Source: an uncultured Bacteroidales bacterium (GTDB lineage: Bacteria > Bacteroidota > Bacteroidia > Bacteroidales > F082). From it: 64,000 nucleotides of DNA. Positions 1-8,323 of the stretch are shown one piece after another. The DNA lies in the NCBI GenBank assembly GCA_947305795.1, contig CAMZEK010000001.1, positions 79,345 through 143,344 on the forward strand, given 5' to 3'. Below the pieces are notes generated by a model. It was not told the DNA's origin, made no database searches, and saw only the letters and a list, made by a program, of their open reading frames with translations. A program made the position numbers and the translations under genes. Position 1 is the first letter of the stretch. The number at the start of each line of letters is the position of its first letter.

Positions 1-2
1 AA

Positions 3-1340
3 CTCAATATGGAGGACAGAACCGCCTGTTTCAACATCGACTATTGGCGTGACCATCCGCTGCTGCACTATCCCATGCGAACGGACACAACGGATTATTT
101 TGAGGACATCTCCTATCGCGAAATCAAGGCGGGCGAAACACTGAAAGGCCATATCACCATTTATAACTCCGCACCAGAGGAATTGCCACGCATCATGCCC
201 GTCTGGAACGGCTACCTTTCCGCATTCATTTTCACCGAACACGCCGACTGGACCGACCTGCGCACCCATCGCGCCGTACTCTTTGGAAATGAGCATATTA
301 CCAAACCCGAAGAGGCTGTTGGCGGTTTCTGCTATTTCGGCATTCCCGTTACGAAAAGCGTGTTCTACTGGAATCCCGACAACATCACCAATGAGAAAAC
401 CAGCAAAGAGCTTTTCACCAGCCCCATCACTTCTATCAAGACGGACAAGGAGTTCTATAAACTACTGAAATCCATTAAAAAAGAAGGTTTCGAAATCTGT
501 CTGCACTCGCCTGAAATCTATACCACCATACCGAGCGAATTCCCGAAAGCCATGCGTTTCATGCGGCGGCAGTTCGGCACAAAAAGCTGGATTGACCACG
601 GCTACAACAACGGTCCCGACAAGAACCGCGAGGATATGGTTTGCGACGGTCTCCTCCCCGACTCGCCCCAATATGCCGCCACGTTGTGGAAAAAGAACGG
701 CGTGCGCTATTTGTGGAACGCCTATTACGAGGAAAACCGCATGGAAGACCTGATTTTCGACGGGCATTTCGTGCAGCCCTATGACGGCTTCGGCGACGCA
801 CTACCCAACCGACAAATCACCACCCTGCCCAATGGCGACAAAGACTTTTTGCTTTGGTCGACACCATCCACTTTGGAGGTGAACGAAGACCGCGAATGGT
901 ATTATTACTTCGATTCCGTTCGCCTGCAACGCCTTGTAGACCAGCACAATGTTTTCATTACCCACACTTACCCCGCTTGGACCGATCCGTGGCGCGCCTT
1001 CTGGCAATACAACGAAAACGGCACCGCCGTGGCCATGCCCGGATTCAACTTCGCCTTGAGCCAACTCGCTCGCTTCCGTGACGAGAAAAAAATTCTGCCG
1101 ACCACCGTGGAGCAATACCTCAGTTATTACGAAAAGCTCCTCAATATTGATTACCAAATACTTGACAACTACAGCATAGCCCTCACCAACCGAGGCGATG
1201 CCATCAACGGCCTTACCTTGCTTTGCACTAGACCCATCATTGCGGACAAGCCTATCGACTTCCGCAAAGTAGACGAAGGTTATTTGGTGTGGTTCAATTT
1301 GGGCAAAAACGAAACCGCCATCATAAAATACAGACAATGA
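3..1340 (+). CDS. NodB-like (polysaccharide deacetylase fold) hypothetical protein, 5' partial
   Basis: The frame is open to the left edge and the first ATG (base 9) has no obvious leader, so the true start probably lies outside the window. I do not recognise a named family. The layout resembles a NodB/deacetylase barrel: a strand with FTEHADWTD near residue 75, a second strand GIPVTKSVF near 110, GFEICLHSP near 160 (compare the HxxxH segment of deacetylases), SWIDHG near 198 and a late strand VFITHTYP near 318. There is no signal peptide in the visible part. The stop codon overlaps the purN start as ATGA, so the two are probably co-transcribed and translationally coupled. The enzyme role is inference. 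It could instead be a catalytically inactive barrel protein of cell-surface sugar metabolism. Confidence 0.6.
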   Translation, partial: LNMEDRTACFNIDYWRDHPLLHYPMRTDTTDYFEDISYREIKAGETLKGHITIYNSAPEELPRIMPVWNGYLSAFIFTEHADWTDLRTHRAVLFGNEHITKPEEAVGGFCYFGIPVTKSVFYWNPDNITNEKTSKELFTSPITSIKTDKEFYKLLKSIKKEGFEICLHSPEIYTTIPSEFPKAMRFMRRQFGTKSWIDHGYNNGPDKNREDMVCDGLLPDSPQYAATLWKKNGVRYLWNAYYEENRMEDLIFDGHFVQPYDGFGDALPNRQITTLPNGDKDFLLWSTPSTLEVNEDREWYYYFDSVRLQRLVDQHNVFITHTYPAWTDPWRAFWQYNENGTAVAMPGFNFALSQLARFRDEKKILPTTVEQYLSYYEKLLNIDYQILDNYSIALTNRGDAINGLTLLCTRPIIADKPIDFRKVDEGYLVWFNLGKNETAIIKYRQ

Positions 1341-1906
1341 AAAGATTATCCATATTTGTCAGCGGCAACGGCACCAACCTACAACGCATTGCCGAATATT
1401 TCTTAGAAGATTTTGAAGTCAAAATTGAGAATGTAGTGTGCAACAACCCTAAGGCCTATGCCATCGAAAGAGCGAAAAAATTGGGCATCCCTGTGCGAAT
1501 GATTACCAAGCAAGACTTCAACAGCGAAGCCTTCACTCAAGAGTTGAAAAGCCTTGGCATCGATCTGATTGTGCTGGCTGGCTTCCTTTGGAAACTGCCA
1601 GAGAGCCTCGTCAAAGCCTTCCCCAAAAAGATTGTCAACATCCACCCTGCCTTGCTACCCAAATACGGTGGAAAGGGCTTCTATGGCGAGCATGTTCACG
1701 AGGCCGTAGTGGCGGCCAAGGAGCCTTATTCGGGAATTACCGTCCACTATGTCAACGAGTTATACGACAGCGGAGAAATCATCCTTCAGGCCCGTGTCAG
1801 CTTAGACGAAAAAGAAACGCCCGACTCCTTGGCGGCCAAAATCCACCAGTTGGAGCAGGCGTATTTCCCTGTGGCGATTGAACAAGTACTCAATGCTATT
1901 CAGTAG
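1337..1906 (+). CDS. purN: phosphoribosylglycinamide formyltransferase (PurN)
   Basis: Transfers a formyl group from 10-formyl-tetrahydrofolate to glycinamide ribonucleotide in de novo purine synthesis, in the cytosol. The 189-residue product has the N-terminal strand RLSIFVSGNGTNLQRI, the folate-site block with AGFLWKLP, and the NIHPALLPKYGGKGFYG segment that holds the catalytic Asn-His. The conserved late Asp lies in YVNELYDSGEII. I chose the ATG at 1337, which overlaps the upstream stop as ATGA. An in-frame ATG at 1289 lies inside the upstream gene and adds residues unlike PurN. The 3' end overlaps the convergent yitT-like gene by 11 bases, so no terminator fits between them. Confidence 0.95.
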   Translation: MKRLSIFVSGNGTNLQRIAEYFLEDFEVKIENVVCNNPKAYAIERAKKLGIPVRMITKQDFNSEAFTQELKSLGIDLIVLAGFLWKLPESLVKAFPKKIVNIHPALLPKYGGKGFYGEHVHEAVVAAKEPYSGITVHYVNELYDSGEIILQARVSLDEKETPDSLAAKIHQLEQAYFPVAIEQVLNAIQ

Positions 1907-2840
1907 GCAAAGACTTAAACCCGTTACCCATAATCTCAGAGCTTTCGATCACGTTGACGAAAGCGTTGGGGTCAAGGAAACGGAGGTTGGCCTTCAGCTT
2001 CACCAAGTCGCTACGGTTCAAGGTCACATAAATCATCTTGCGCTCGGCACCTTGATAAAGGCCGCTTCCAGCAAAGACGGTACCACTGCGGTCGAGATCC
2101 TTGATGATAAAGTCGCGCACTTCGTCAATCTTGTCGGTAACGATGAAGGCCGTCTTATAACTCTTCACGCCCTCCACCACGAGGTCGATAATCTTGCTCT
2201 CGATGAAAATCAAGATGACCGAATAGATGGGCAGGCGGATATCTTCGAAGGCGACAAGGGTGGTCAGTGAGATGATGCTATCGACGATAAGCACAAGTGT
2301 TCCGAGGCTAATTTTGGTGTACTTGTGGGCAATCATAGCGATGATGTCGGATCCTCCCGAAGTGGCGCCAGAGCGGAAAATCACACCGATGGCCAAGCCA
2401 TAAATGAGACCCGAAACGACCGTGTTCAAGAAGAAGTCAGGCATGAAATAGCGCTGGACATCCCCTTCCATGAAGAACAACGACGACTGCAGTTCCGTGT
2501 CGAAGAACGCACCGTCGTGGATGACAGGGGCATACCCCCACCATGTTTCAAGAATATAGGTAAACACGGGTATCAAAATGACCGAAATGACCGTCTTGAC
2601 GCCAAACTTGGGCCCCAAAATGATGGTGCCAATGATGAGTAGCGGGATGTCCATGCAAATACCCGCCAAGGAGATTTTCCATCCCCACAGTGCGTTAAAC
2701 ACGTTGGCCAAACCGTACACACCACCTGGCGCCAAGTGGTAAGGATTCACGAACATCACATCGCCAACGGCGAACAATGCCGAGCCAAACACCAAGTAAG
2801 CGTAGGCCAGAATTTGTTGTCTCAATTTCTCGTTCTTCAT
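1896..2840 (-). CDS. YitT family membrane protein (DUF161 + DUF2179)
   Basis: The 314-residue inner-membrane protein has five to six hydrophobic helices in residues 10-215, including a GATSGGSDIIA segment typical of the YitT repeat. A soluble C-terminal DUF2179 domain follows (about 220-305, SYKTAFIVTDKIDEVRDFIIKDL and onward). Family members are widespread and their transport function is not settled. A TACCTTTG box at 2897-2904 on the minus strand lies about 57 bases before the ATG. The gene is monocistronic between the tdh terminator upstream and convergent purN downstream. Confidence 0.88.
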   Translation of the reverse strand: MKNEKLRQQILAYAYLVFGSALFAVGDVMFVNPYHLAPGGVYGLANVFNALWGWKISLAGICMDIPLLIIGTIILGPKFGVKTVISVILIPVFTYILETWWGYAPVIHDGAFFDTELQSSLFFMEGDVQRYFMPDFFLNTVVSGLIYGLAIGVIFRSGATSGGSDIIAMIAHKYTKISLGTLVLIVDSIISLTTLVAFEDIRLPIYSVILIFIESKIIDLVVEGVKSYKTAFIVTDKIDEVRDFIIKDLDRSGTVFAGSGLYQGAERKMIYVTLNRSDLVKLKANLRFLDPNAFVNVIESSEIMGNGFKSLPTE

Positions 2841-2896
2841 AGTCTAAACAAATAAAAACCAATGATTTGAACTAAATTTACCTCTTATTGAAGCGG

Positions 2897-2904
2897 CAAA
2901 GGTA
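2897..2904 (-). promoter_or_regulatory. -7 promoter box for the YitT-family gene
   Basis: TACCTTTG on the minus strand matches the Bacteroidota TAnnTTTG -7 consensus. It lies in a non-coding gap and points at the yitT-like start at 2840. I see no convincing -33 TTG. The tdh terminator lies immediately upstream. Confidence 0.6.
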
Positions 2905-2905
2905 C

Positions 2906-2940
2906 GAAAAAAGGAGAAATCAAAGATTTCTCCTTTTTTG
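2906..2940 (-). terminator. intrinsic terminator after tdh
   Basis: A perfect 11-bp stem (AAGGAGAAATC at 2911-2921, pairing with 2925-2935) has a 3-base loop and is flanked by A and T runs, so it can work in both directions. Read on the minus strand it follows the tdh stop at 2960 and ends in TTTTTT. Confidence 0.85.
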
Positions 2941-2959
2941 ATTTTTCAAAATGGCTATA

Positions 2960-3907
2960 TCACAGCAGTTTCTTCTTCAAAGTCTCAATCATATCGACCG
3001 TCATCCTGTCGAGGTCGTACTTAGGATTCCAGCCCCACTCCTTGCGGGCGCAACTGTCATCCATCTTGTTCGGCCAACTGTCAGCAATGGCCTGACGAAT
3101 CGGGTCGAACTTGTACTCCATTTCGAAGTTCGGATAGTACTTCTTGATGGCGTTGTAGATGATCTCAGGGTCGAAACTCATGGCCGTCACGTTGAACGAG
3201 TTGCGGTGTACCAGCTTGGTCGGGTCAGCTTCCATGATGTCGACCATGGCATCCAGAGCGTCAGGCATATACATCATGTCCATGTAAGTGCCTTTGCTGA
3301 TGGGGCAATAGAATTTCTCGCCTTTCACGGCGGCATAGTAAATCTCCACGGCGTAGTCGGTGGTGCCACCGCCAGGCAACGTCAAGTTGCTGATGAGGCC
3401 TGGGAAACGGACGCTACGCGTGTCGACGCCAAAGCGGGTAAAATAATAGTCGCTCAACAATTCGCCTGTCACCTTGGTCACGCCGTAAATGGTGTTCGGG
3501 CGCTGGATGGTGTCCTGCGGTGTGTTGTCGTGCGGCGTACTGGCACCGAAAGCACCAATGGAGGATGGCGTGAAGACGGCGCAGTTGAAGATACGAGCCG
3601 TCTCAAGGCAATTCACCAACGAGCCGATGCCGACATTCCAACCCAGCATGGGATTCTTCTCGGCTGTTGCCGAAAGGATGGCTGCGAGGTTATAGATGGT
3701 GTCGATGTTGTAGCGTTTCACCACCTCGACGATTTGCATGATCTGTGTCGAGTCGATTCTCTCAAAAGGACCGGTCTCGGCAATCTCACCAGTCAAAGGG
3801 CGAAGATCGCTCGCAACCACGTTTTCGTTTCCGTAGGTGCGGCGAAGCTTCTTCACCAATTCTGTTCCGATTTGTCCACCAGAACCGATTATCAATATCT
3901 TTTTCAT
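2960..3907 (-). CDS. tdh: L-threonine 3-dehydrogenase, SDR (NAD-dependent epimerase-like) type
   Basis: Oxidises L-threonine to 2-amino-3-ketobutyrate with NAD. The 315-residue protein is an extended short-chain dehydrogenase: Rossmann motif GSGGQIGTEL at residues 8-17, an NLAAILSATAEKNP block near 73-86, a PSSIGAFG active-site serine region and YGVTK (Tyr/Lys pair) near 140. It resembles the epimerase-like threonine dehydrogenases of Flavobacterium and trypanosomes rather than the zinc MDR type of E. coli. The next gene upstream on the same strand is kbl, which consumes the product, and this supports the assignment over a generic sugar epimerase. A dispersed palindromic repeat lies in the tdh-kbl gap. 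Confidence 0.9.
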   Translation of the reverse strand: MKKILIIGSGGQIGTELVKKLRRTYGNENVVASDLRPLTGEIAETGPFERIDSTQIMQIVEVVKRYNIDTIYNLAAILSATAEKNPMLGWNVGIGSLVNCLETARIFNCAVFTPSSIGAFGASTPHDNTPQDTIQRPNTIYGVTKVTGELLSDYYFTRFGVDTRSVRFPGLISNLTLPGGGTTDYAVEIYYAAVKGEKFYCPISKGTYMDMMYMPDALDAMVDIMEADPTKLVHRNSFNVTAMSFDPEIIYNAIKKYYPNFEMEYKFDPIRQAIADSWPNKMDDSCARKEWGWNPKYDLDRMTVDMIETLKKKLL

Positions 3908-3931
3908 TTTTACTTAATTTATATTTCAAAG

Positions 3932-4059
3932 CTGGGAAACCTTACATTAACACCTTTTATCGTCATGGCGGAGGAACATCCGCCATCTCCCAAACGCGAA
4001 GACAAATCCTTTCCGCACAGGGGATTGCGGGTCAAGCCCGCAATGACGGTAAAGGTCTA
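3932..4059. repeat. dispersed palindromic element, family A, copy 1
   Basis: This about 128-base non-coding element lies between tdh and kbl. It contains two short stems: ATGGCGGA/TCCGCCAT, and GCGGG-TCAA-GCCCGC. They are bracketed by outer arms CGTCAT and ATGACGG. A clearly related copy in the opposite orientation lies at 60979-61109, and homology starts at a shared CTGGGAAAC edge. It is probably a REP/MITE-like repeat. It carries no ORF of interest. Confidence 0.85.
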
Positions 4060-4086
4060 GTGTAGTGTCCCAAGGTCTCGTGTCTA

Positions 4087-5274
4087 TTACTTCAGGATAC
4101 CTAATTCTTTACCAATCTTCACGAAGGCAGCGATGCACTTGTCGAGGTGCTCACGCTCGTGGGCAGCGCTCACCTGCACGCGGATACGGGCCTGTCCCTT
4201 CGGCACCACAGGATAGTAGAATCCCGTGACGAAGATGCCTTCTTCCTGCAACTTGGCAGCGAACTTCTGTGACAGCGGGGCGTCGTAAAGCATCACGGCG
4301 CAAATGGCAGATTGTGAAGGCTTGCAGTCGAAGCCAGCCTCGGTCATCTTCTTGATGAAATATGCCGTGTTTTCGTGGAGCTTGTCTTGCAAAGCATTGG
4401 TCTCGCTCATCATCTCGAACATACGGATGCCAGCAGCCACAAGACCCGGAGCCATCGAGTTGGAGAACAAATACGGACGCGAACGCTGACGCAGCATGTC
4501 GATGATTTCTTTACGACCTGTAGTGAAGCCACCCATAGCACCACCAAAGGCCTTGCCGAGGGTACCGGTCAAGATTTCAATCTTGCCACGGAGGTTGTAG
4601 TGTTCGGTGACACCACGACCCGTGCGGCCGACCACGCCAGCGGAGTGGCTCTCGTCGACCATCACCATGGCGTTGTATTTCTGTGCCAATTCATAGATCT
4701 TATCGAGCGGGCAGACATTGCCGTCCATCGAGAACACACCGTCGGTGACGATGAGGCGGAAGCGGCAGCCTTGTGCATCTTGCAGTTGCTTCTCAAGGTC
4801 GGCCATGTCGGCATTGGCATAGCGGAAACGCTGGGCCTTGCAAAGGCGCACGCCGTCGATGATGGAAGCGTGGTTCAAAGCATCGGAGATGATAGCGTCA
4901 TCGGGACCAAGCAATGGCTCAAACACACCGCCATTGGCATCGAAGCAAGCAGCATAAAGGATAGTGTCTTCCGTGCCGAAGAACTCAGCAATCTTGGCTT
5001 CCAACTTCTTGTGGAGATCCTGGCAACCGCAGATGAAACGGACGGAGGCCATACCAAAGCCACGGGCATCCATGCCGTCCTTGGCGGCCTGAATCAATTC
5101 GGGATTGTCAGCCAAACCAAGGTAGTTGTTTGCACAGAAGTTGAGGCACACCTTGCCACCAACCATGATTTCAGCGCCCTGGGCGCTCTCGATGATGCGT
5201 TCACGTTTATAAAGGCCATCAGCATCAATCTGAGCCAATTCCTTTTTCAGATACTCTTGAAAATCTGCGTACAT
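4087..5274 (-). CDS. kbl: glycine C-acetyltransferase (2-amino-3-ketobutyrate CoA ligase)
   Basis: A PLP enzyme that cleaves 2-amino-3-ketobutyrate with CoA to glycine and acetyl-CoA. The 395-residue product matches the family length (E. coli about 398). It has CLNFCANNYLGL near residue 40, the VDESHSAG strand with the cofactor-pyridine Asp near 207, and GTLGKAFGG with the PLP lysine near residue 242. I chose the ATG at 5274 (MYADFQEYL). An upstream in-frame ATG at 5319 would add 15 residues encoded by the leader repeat. Followed by tdh, it forms a two-gene threonine-degradation operon. The leader contains a long inverted repeat. Confidence 0.94.
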   Translation of the reverse strand: MYADFQEYLKKELAQIDADGLYKRERIIESAQGAEIMVGGKVCLNFCANNYLGLADNPELIQAAKDGMDARGFGMASVRFICGCQDLHKKLEAKIAEFFGTEDTILYAACFDANGGVFEPLLGPDDAIISDALNHASIIDGVRLCKAQRFRYANADMADLEKQLQDAQGCRFRLIVTDGVFSMDGNVCPLDKIYELAQKYNAMVMVDESHSAGVVGRTGRGVTEHYNLRGKIEILTGTLGKAFGGAMGGFTTGRKEIIDMLRQRSRPYLFSNSMAPGLVAAGIRMFEMMSETNALQDKLHENTAYFIKKMTEAGFDCKPSQSAICAVMLYDAPLSQKFAAKLQEEGIFVTGFYYPVVPKGQARIRVQVSAAHEREHLDKCIAAFVKIGKELGILK

Positions 5275-5288
5275 TTTTATTAGTTTTA

Positions 5289-5381
5289 AGTTGTTAGTTA
5301 TCAGTTTGCAGTTAATCAATTGTTCAATTGGTTAGGCTTTCAGAGGCAAAACTGACAACTGCAAACTTCCAACTGACAACT
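5289..5381. repeat. long inverted repeat filling the kbl 5' leader
   Basis: Arms 5289-5313 and 5357-5381 pair over 25 positions with 4 mismatches. The loop contains a further CAATTG...CAATTG mini-palindrome. Given the -7 box at 5392-5399 and the start at 5274, nearly the whole kbl leader RNA would fold. The units (AGTTGTCAGTT-like) resemble degenerate repeats before other genes in this window. Confidence 0.75.
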
Positions 5382-5391
5382 GATTTCGGCG

Positions 5392-5399
5392 CAAAGGTA
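5392..5399 (-). promoter_or_regulatory. -7 promoter box for kbl-tdh
   Basis: TACCTTTG on the minus strand lies about 120 bases before the kbl ATG. A TTG lies about 22 bases further upstream (5422-5424), slightly wider than the usual 19-base spacing. It predicts a long structured leader. Confidence 0.6.
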
Positions 5400-5463
5400 C
5401 AAAAAGGATTGTTAGGTTGTACAACATTTCTTGGATTTTGTTTGTCAAAATGCACACGATACC

Positions 5464-6711
5464 TTATCTTTTCAAGATTTTCCGCCCAAAACGCTGGCCG
5501 TTCTGCTCAACTTGCAAGAAATAAACGCCCGAAGGCCATTGCGAGACATCTAAGTGAAACCCCGAACTTGAGATTAAACCAGTAAACATTTTCCTCCCCA
5601 TCACATCAACGACGTTAACATTCAAAGGTTTTGATGACAAGGCCTCACCAACACAGATGGTCAGCAAGTTTGTAGCAGGATTGGGATAGACCTCAATCAA
5701 CATCACAGCACTTTCAGCCACCGAAGTCGGAAAGCTCAGGTGATTGAATAAAAAGTCTCGAGTGATGGCGAAGCAAACATTGAATTTCTCCTCGTTCAAC
5801 TGGCCAATCGTATTAAGGTAAAAAGCATGACCTTCGCCCTCAAACGGGTGGAACTCGTAATCAGTAATGCCAATTTCATCGAGGTAATTAGCGATGGCGT
5901 GAGAGCCGTACATGAAAGGCATCAGATTAGGCATAACCCCAGCAAAACAATAGCCCGAGTCGTAGGGTACAGTATTGTCGTCAGTACCGTGAATCATGCA
6001 CAACGGCACATATTCCTCCGTGCTGATAACGTCCAAGTCCATCACACCGCCCCAGTGCGGAATGGCTCCAGCCACCGCTGGCGAGCAACCAGCGTACTCG
6101 TCGAAACCCGAGCTATGCATCGAACCTAAATCAGGATCCTCAAAGGTCTCTACAGGACGCTCATCCTCGTCCATGAAAAGCTCGCACAAAATGGCGATGG
6201 AGCCTGCCGAGTTGCCGAGCAAAAAGACCTGTTTCGAGTCAATCCGGTATTCATCGCAATGATATTTGAAAAACCGAATCGCAGAACTGACATCCTGAGC
6301 CGCCATGTAAGCATCTCGAATCAGCGACGTGGAATTAAGATTCCAAAACGAAAGCAGACGATAGTCGATGGAGGCCGCCACATAGCCATGTTTGGCCAAA
6401 CGGGTGCAATACTCTACCATGTCAACATAATCGCGGCTGCCTGCAACAAAAGCACCACCAAAAACTGTTATCACCAATGGACGCGCCGAAAGGGTGTCGC
6501 CCGCCGGCTCGTAAAAGTCGAGATACAATGTAGTTGGTGCTGTCTCCCCTTCCTTAATGGCACTGCTGAAAGGGACGGCTGATGAAATGGTCACCTCATC
6601 GAAAACAGGTTCAGCATAACGCACACCCGACTGCGCTTTCATCGCATTCACAAACAAGCCACATGTCAATATAATGGTCAAAATCAACCTTAAGTTTTTG
6701 GATGTCTTCAT
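5464..6711 (-). CDS. secreted alpha/beta-hydrolase (carboxylesterase-like) with T9SS sorting domain
   Basis: The 415-residue product has an N-terminal signal peptide (hydrophobic about 8-22, ending in MKAQ) and an alpha/beta-hydrolase domain. Visible features are an FGGAF oxyanion-hole-like motif near 84-88, nucleophile elbow GNSAG with Ser168, HGTDD near 241-245 (candidate Asp) and GEGHAF with His295. Residues about 336-415 form a type A T9SS C-terminal domain: VYPNPATNLL, VVDVMGR, SGVYFLQV and a basic end KILKR. The protein is therefore probably exported through T9SS and then anchored or released. I chose the ATG at 6711, since an upstream ATG at 6744 overlaps the promoter box. The ester substrate is unknown, and it could act on polysaccharide acetyl or feruloyl groups. 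Confidence 0.88.
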   Translation of the reverse strand: MKTSKNLRLILTIILTCGLFVNAMKAQSGVRYAEPVFDEVTISSAVPFSSAIKEGETAPTTLYLDFYEPAGDTLSARPLVITVFGGAFVAGSRDYVDMVEYCTRLAKHGYVAASIDYRLLSFWNLNSTSLIRDAYMAAQDVSSAIRFFKYHCDEYRIDSKQVFLLGNSAGSIAILCELFMDEDERPVETFEDPDLGSMHSSGFDEYAGCSPAVAGAIPHWGGVMDLDVISTEEYVPLCMIHGTDDNTVPYDSGYCFAGVMPNLMPFMYGSHAIANYLDEIGITDYEFHPFEGEGHAFYLNTIGQLNEEKFNVCFAITRDFLFNHLSFPTSVAESAVMLIEVYPNPATNLLTICVGEALSSKPLNVNVVDVMGRKMFTGLISSSGFHLDVSQWPSGVYFLQVEQNGQRFGRKILKR

Positions 6712-6741
6712 TTTACTAATTGTTTGATTATTTACTAACGG

Positions 6742-6749
6742 CAAAATTA
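6742..6749 (-). promoter_or_regulatory. -7 promoter box for the T9SS esterase
   Basis: TAATTTTG on the minus strand lies about 30 bases before the esterase start. It sits only 11 bases from the oppositely directed cysS box, so the two promoters overlap. Confidence 0.6.
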
Positions 6750-6760
6750 CAGTTTTTTTG

Positions 6761-6768
6761 TAATTTTG
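6761..6768 (+). promoter_or_regulatory. -7 promoter box for cysS
   Basis: TAATTTTG followed by CGCC lies about 30 bases before the cysS ATG. It is divergent to, and interlocked with, the esterase promoter. Confidence 0.65.
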
Positions 6769-6797
6769 CGCCCGATAAACACAAAAACACCAGTAAA

Positions 6798-8288
6798 ATG
6801 AACGGCACCTTATATATTTATAACAGCCTCTCGCGCTGCAAACAACCTTTCAAACCCTTGAATGCCCCGCACGTGGGCATGTATGTCTGCGGTCCCACCG
6901 TCTATGGTGATGCGCACCTCGGCCATGCAAGGCCAGCCATCACTTTCGACTTGGTTTTCAGGTATTTGAAGCATCTCGGCTACAAAGTGCGCTATGTGCG
7001 CAACATCACCGACGTGGGCCATCTGGAGCATGATGCCGACGAGGGCGAGGACAAAATCGCAAAAAAAGCCCGTCTTGAAAACCTTGAGCCGATGGAAGTG
7101 GCGCAATACTACACCAACCGATACCACGCCGCCATGGACAAGCTGAATGTGCTGCGTCCGTCAATTGAGCCGCATGCCTCGGGACACATCATCGAACAGA
7201 TTGCGATGGTGCAGAAGATTCTCGACCACGGCTATGCCTACGTGGAAAATGGCTCGGTGTATTTCGACATTGAGAAATACAATAAGGAGCATCCTTACGG
7301 CATCCTTTCAGGGCGCAATTTCGAGGAAATGCTCAACACCACCCGCGAACTGAGCGGTCAGGAGGAAAAGCACAACCCCGTCGATTTCGCTTTGTGGAAA
7401 AAGGCTGAGCCGAAGCACATTATGCGCTGGCCTTCGCCTTGGAGCGATGGCTTCCCGGGCTGGCACATGGAGTGCTCGGCCATGGGTTGCAAATACTTAG
7501 GCGAGACCTTTGACATCCACGGCGGCGGCATGGATCTCATGTTTCCCCACCATGAGTCGGAAATCGCGCAAAGCGTGGCAGCCAATGGCAAACAGCCTGT
7601 CGTCTATTGGATGCACAACAACATGATTACCATCGGCGGACAGAAGATGGGCAAGTCGTTGGGCAATTTCATCACACTTGACGAGTTCTTCAACGGCAGC
7701 CACATCAACGCCAAGGGCGAAGAGATGATTGCGCAGCCTTACAGCCCCATGACCATCCGCTTCTTCATCCTGCAAGCCCACTACCGCAGCACCTTGGACT
7801 TCAGCAATGAAGCCCTGCAAGCCGCCGAGAAGGGCTACAACCGCCTGATGGAAGCCGTGAAAACCGCCAAAGGCCTGAAAGCCACCGAAGGTGCAGCAAA
7901 CCTTGACATCCAAAAGATTGTGGATGCCTGCTACGAAGCCATGAACGACGACTTCAACAGCCCCATCGTCATCGCCAACCTGTTTGAGGCTGTGCGCATC
8001 GTCAACACCATCAAGGACGGCAAGGCGCAAATCAACGCTGAGGAGTTGGCTTTGCTCAACAAACTCTTCAACGATTTCGTCTTCGACATCCTCGGTCTGG
8101 TGGAAAGCAATGCCTCCGAAGGCAACGGTGCCCTCGTCGATGGCCTGATGCAAACCATCATCGGCATCCGCAAACAAGCCCGCGCCAACAAGGACTGGGC
8201 CACCAGCGACCTCATCCGCGACGAGCTGGCCAAATACGACATCGTCCTCAAGGACGGCAAGGAAGGCACTACCTGGAGCTTGAAATAA
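6798..8288 (+). CDS. cysS: cysteinyl-tRNA synthetase
   Basis: Class I aminoacyl-tRNA synthetase charging tRNA-Cys. The 496-residue product has the zinc-ligand start [19 protein letters not shown] with the HIGH-like signature, the second metal block WHMECSAM, the conserved [15 protein letters not shown] segment and the KMSKS-like KMGKSLGN. It is slightly longer than the E. coli enzyme (461), as is usual in this phylum. The ATG at 6798 gives the typical [13 protein letters not shown] start. The in-frame ATG at 6720 lies upstream of the promoter box and is not used. Confidence 0.97.
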   Translation: MNGTLYIYNSLSRCKQPFKPLNAPHVGMYVCGPTVYGDAHLGHARPAITFDLVFRYLKHLGYKVRYVRNITDVGHLEHDADEGEDKIAKKARLENLEPMEVAQYYTNRYHAAMDKLNVLRPSIEPHASGHIIEQIAMVQKILDHGYAYVENGSVYFDIEKYNKEHPYGILSGRNFEEMLNTTRELSGQEEKHNPVDFALWKKAEPKHIMRWPSPWSDGFPGWHMECSAMGCKYLGETFDIHGGGMDLMFPHHESEIAQSVAANGKQPVVYWMHNNMITIGGQKMGKSLGNFITLDEFFNGSHINAKGEEMIAQPYSPMTIRFFILQAHYRSTLDFSNEALQAAEKGYNRLMEAVKTAKGLKATEGAANLDIQKIVDACYEAMNDDFNSPIVIANLFEAVRIVNTIKDGKAQINAEELALLNKLFNDFVFDILGLVESNASEGNGALVDGLMQTIIGIRKQARANKDWATSDLIRDELAKYDIVLKDGKEGTTWSLK

Positions 8289-8323
8289 GTTAGAAGTTAA
8301 GAGTTAAAAAGTTAGGAACTAAA

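Noticed and set aside
2951..4060. 369-codon open frame on the plus strand opposite tdh
   Set aside because: It is antisense to a clear dehydrogenase, its product has no recognisable motif and is rich in His/Val/Asp as expected from a shadow frame, and it runs on through repeat element A.
4375..5283. 302-codon open frame opposite kbl
   Set aside because: It lies fully antisense to an enzyme with intact PLP motifs, with composition typical of a reverse-frame shadow and no promoter.
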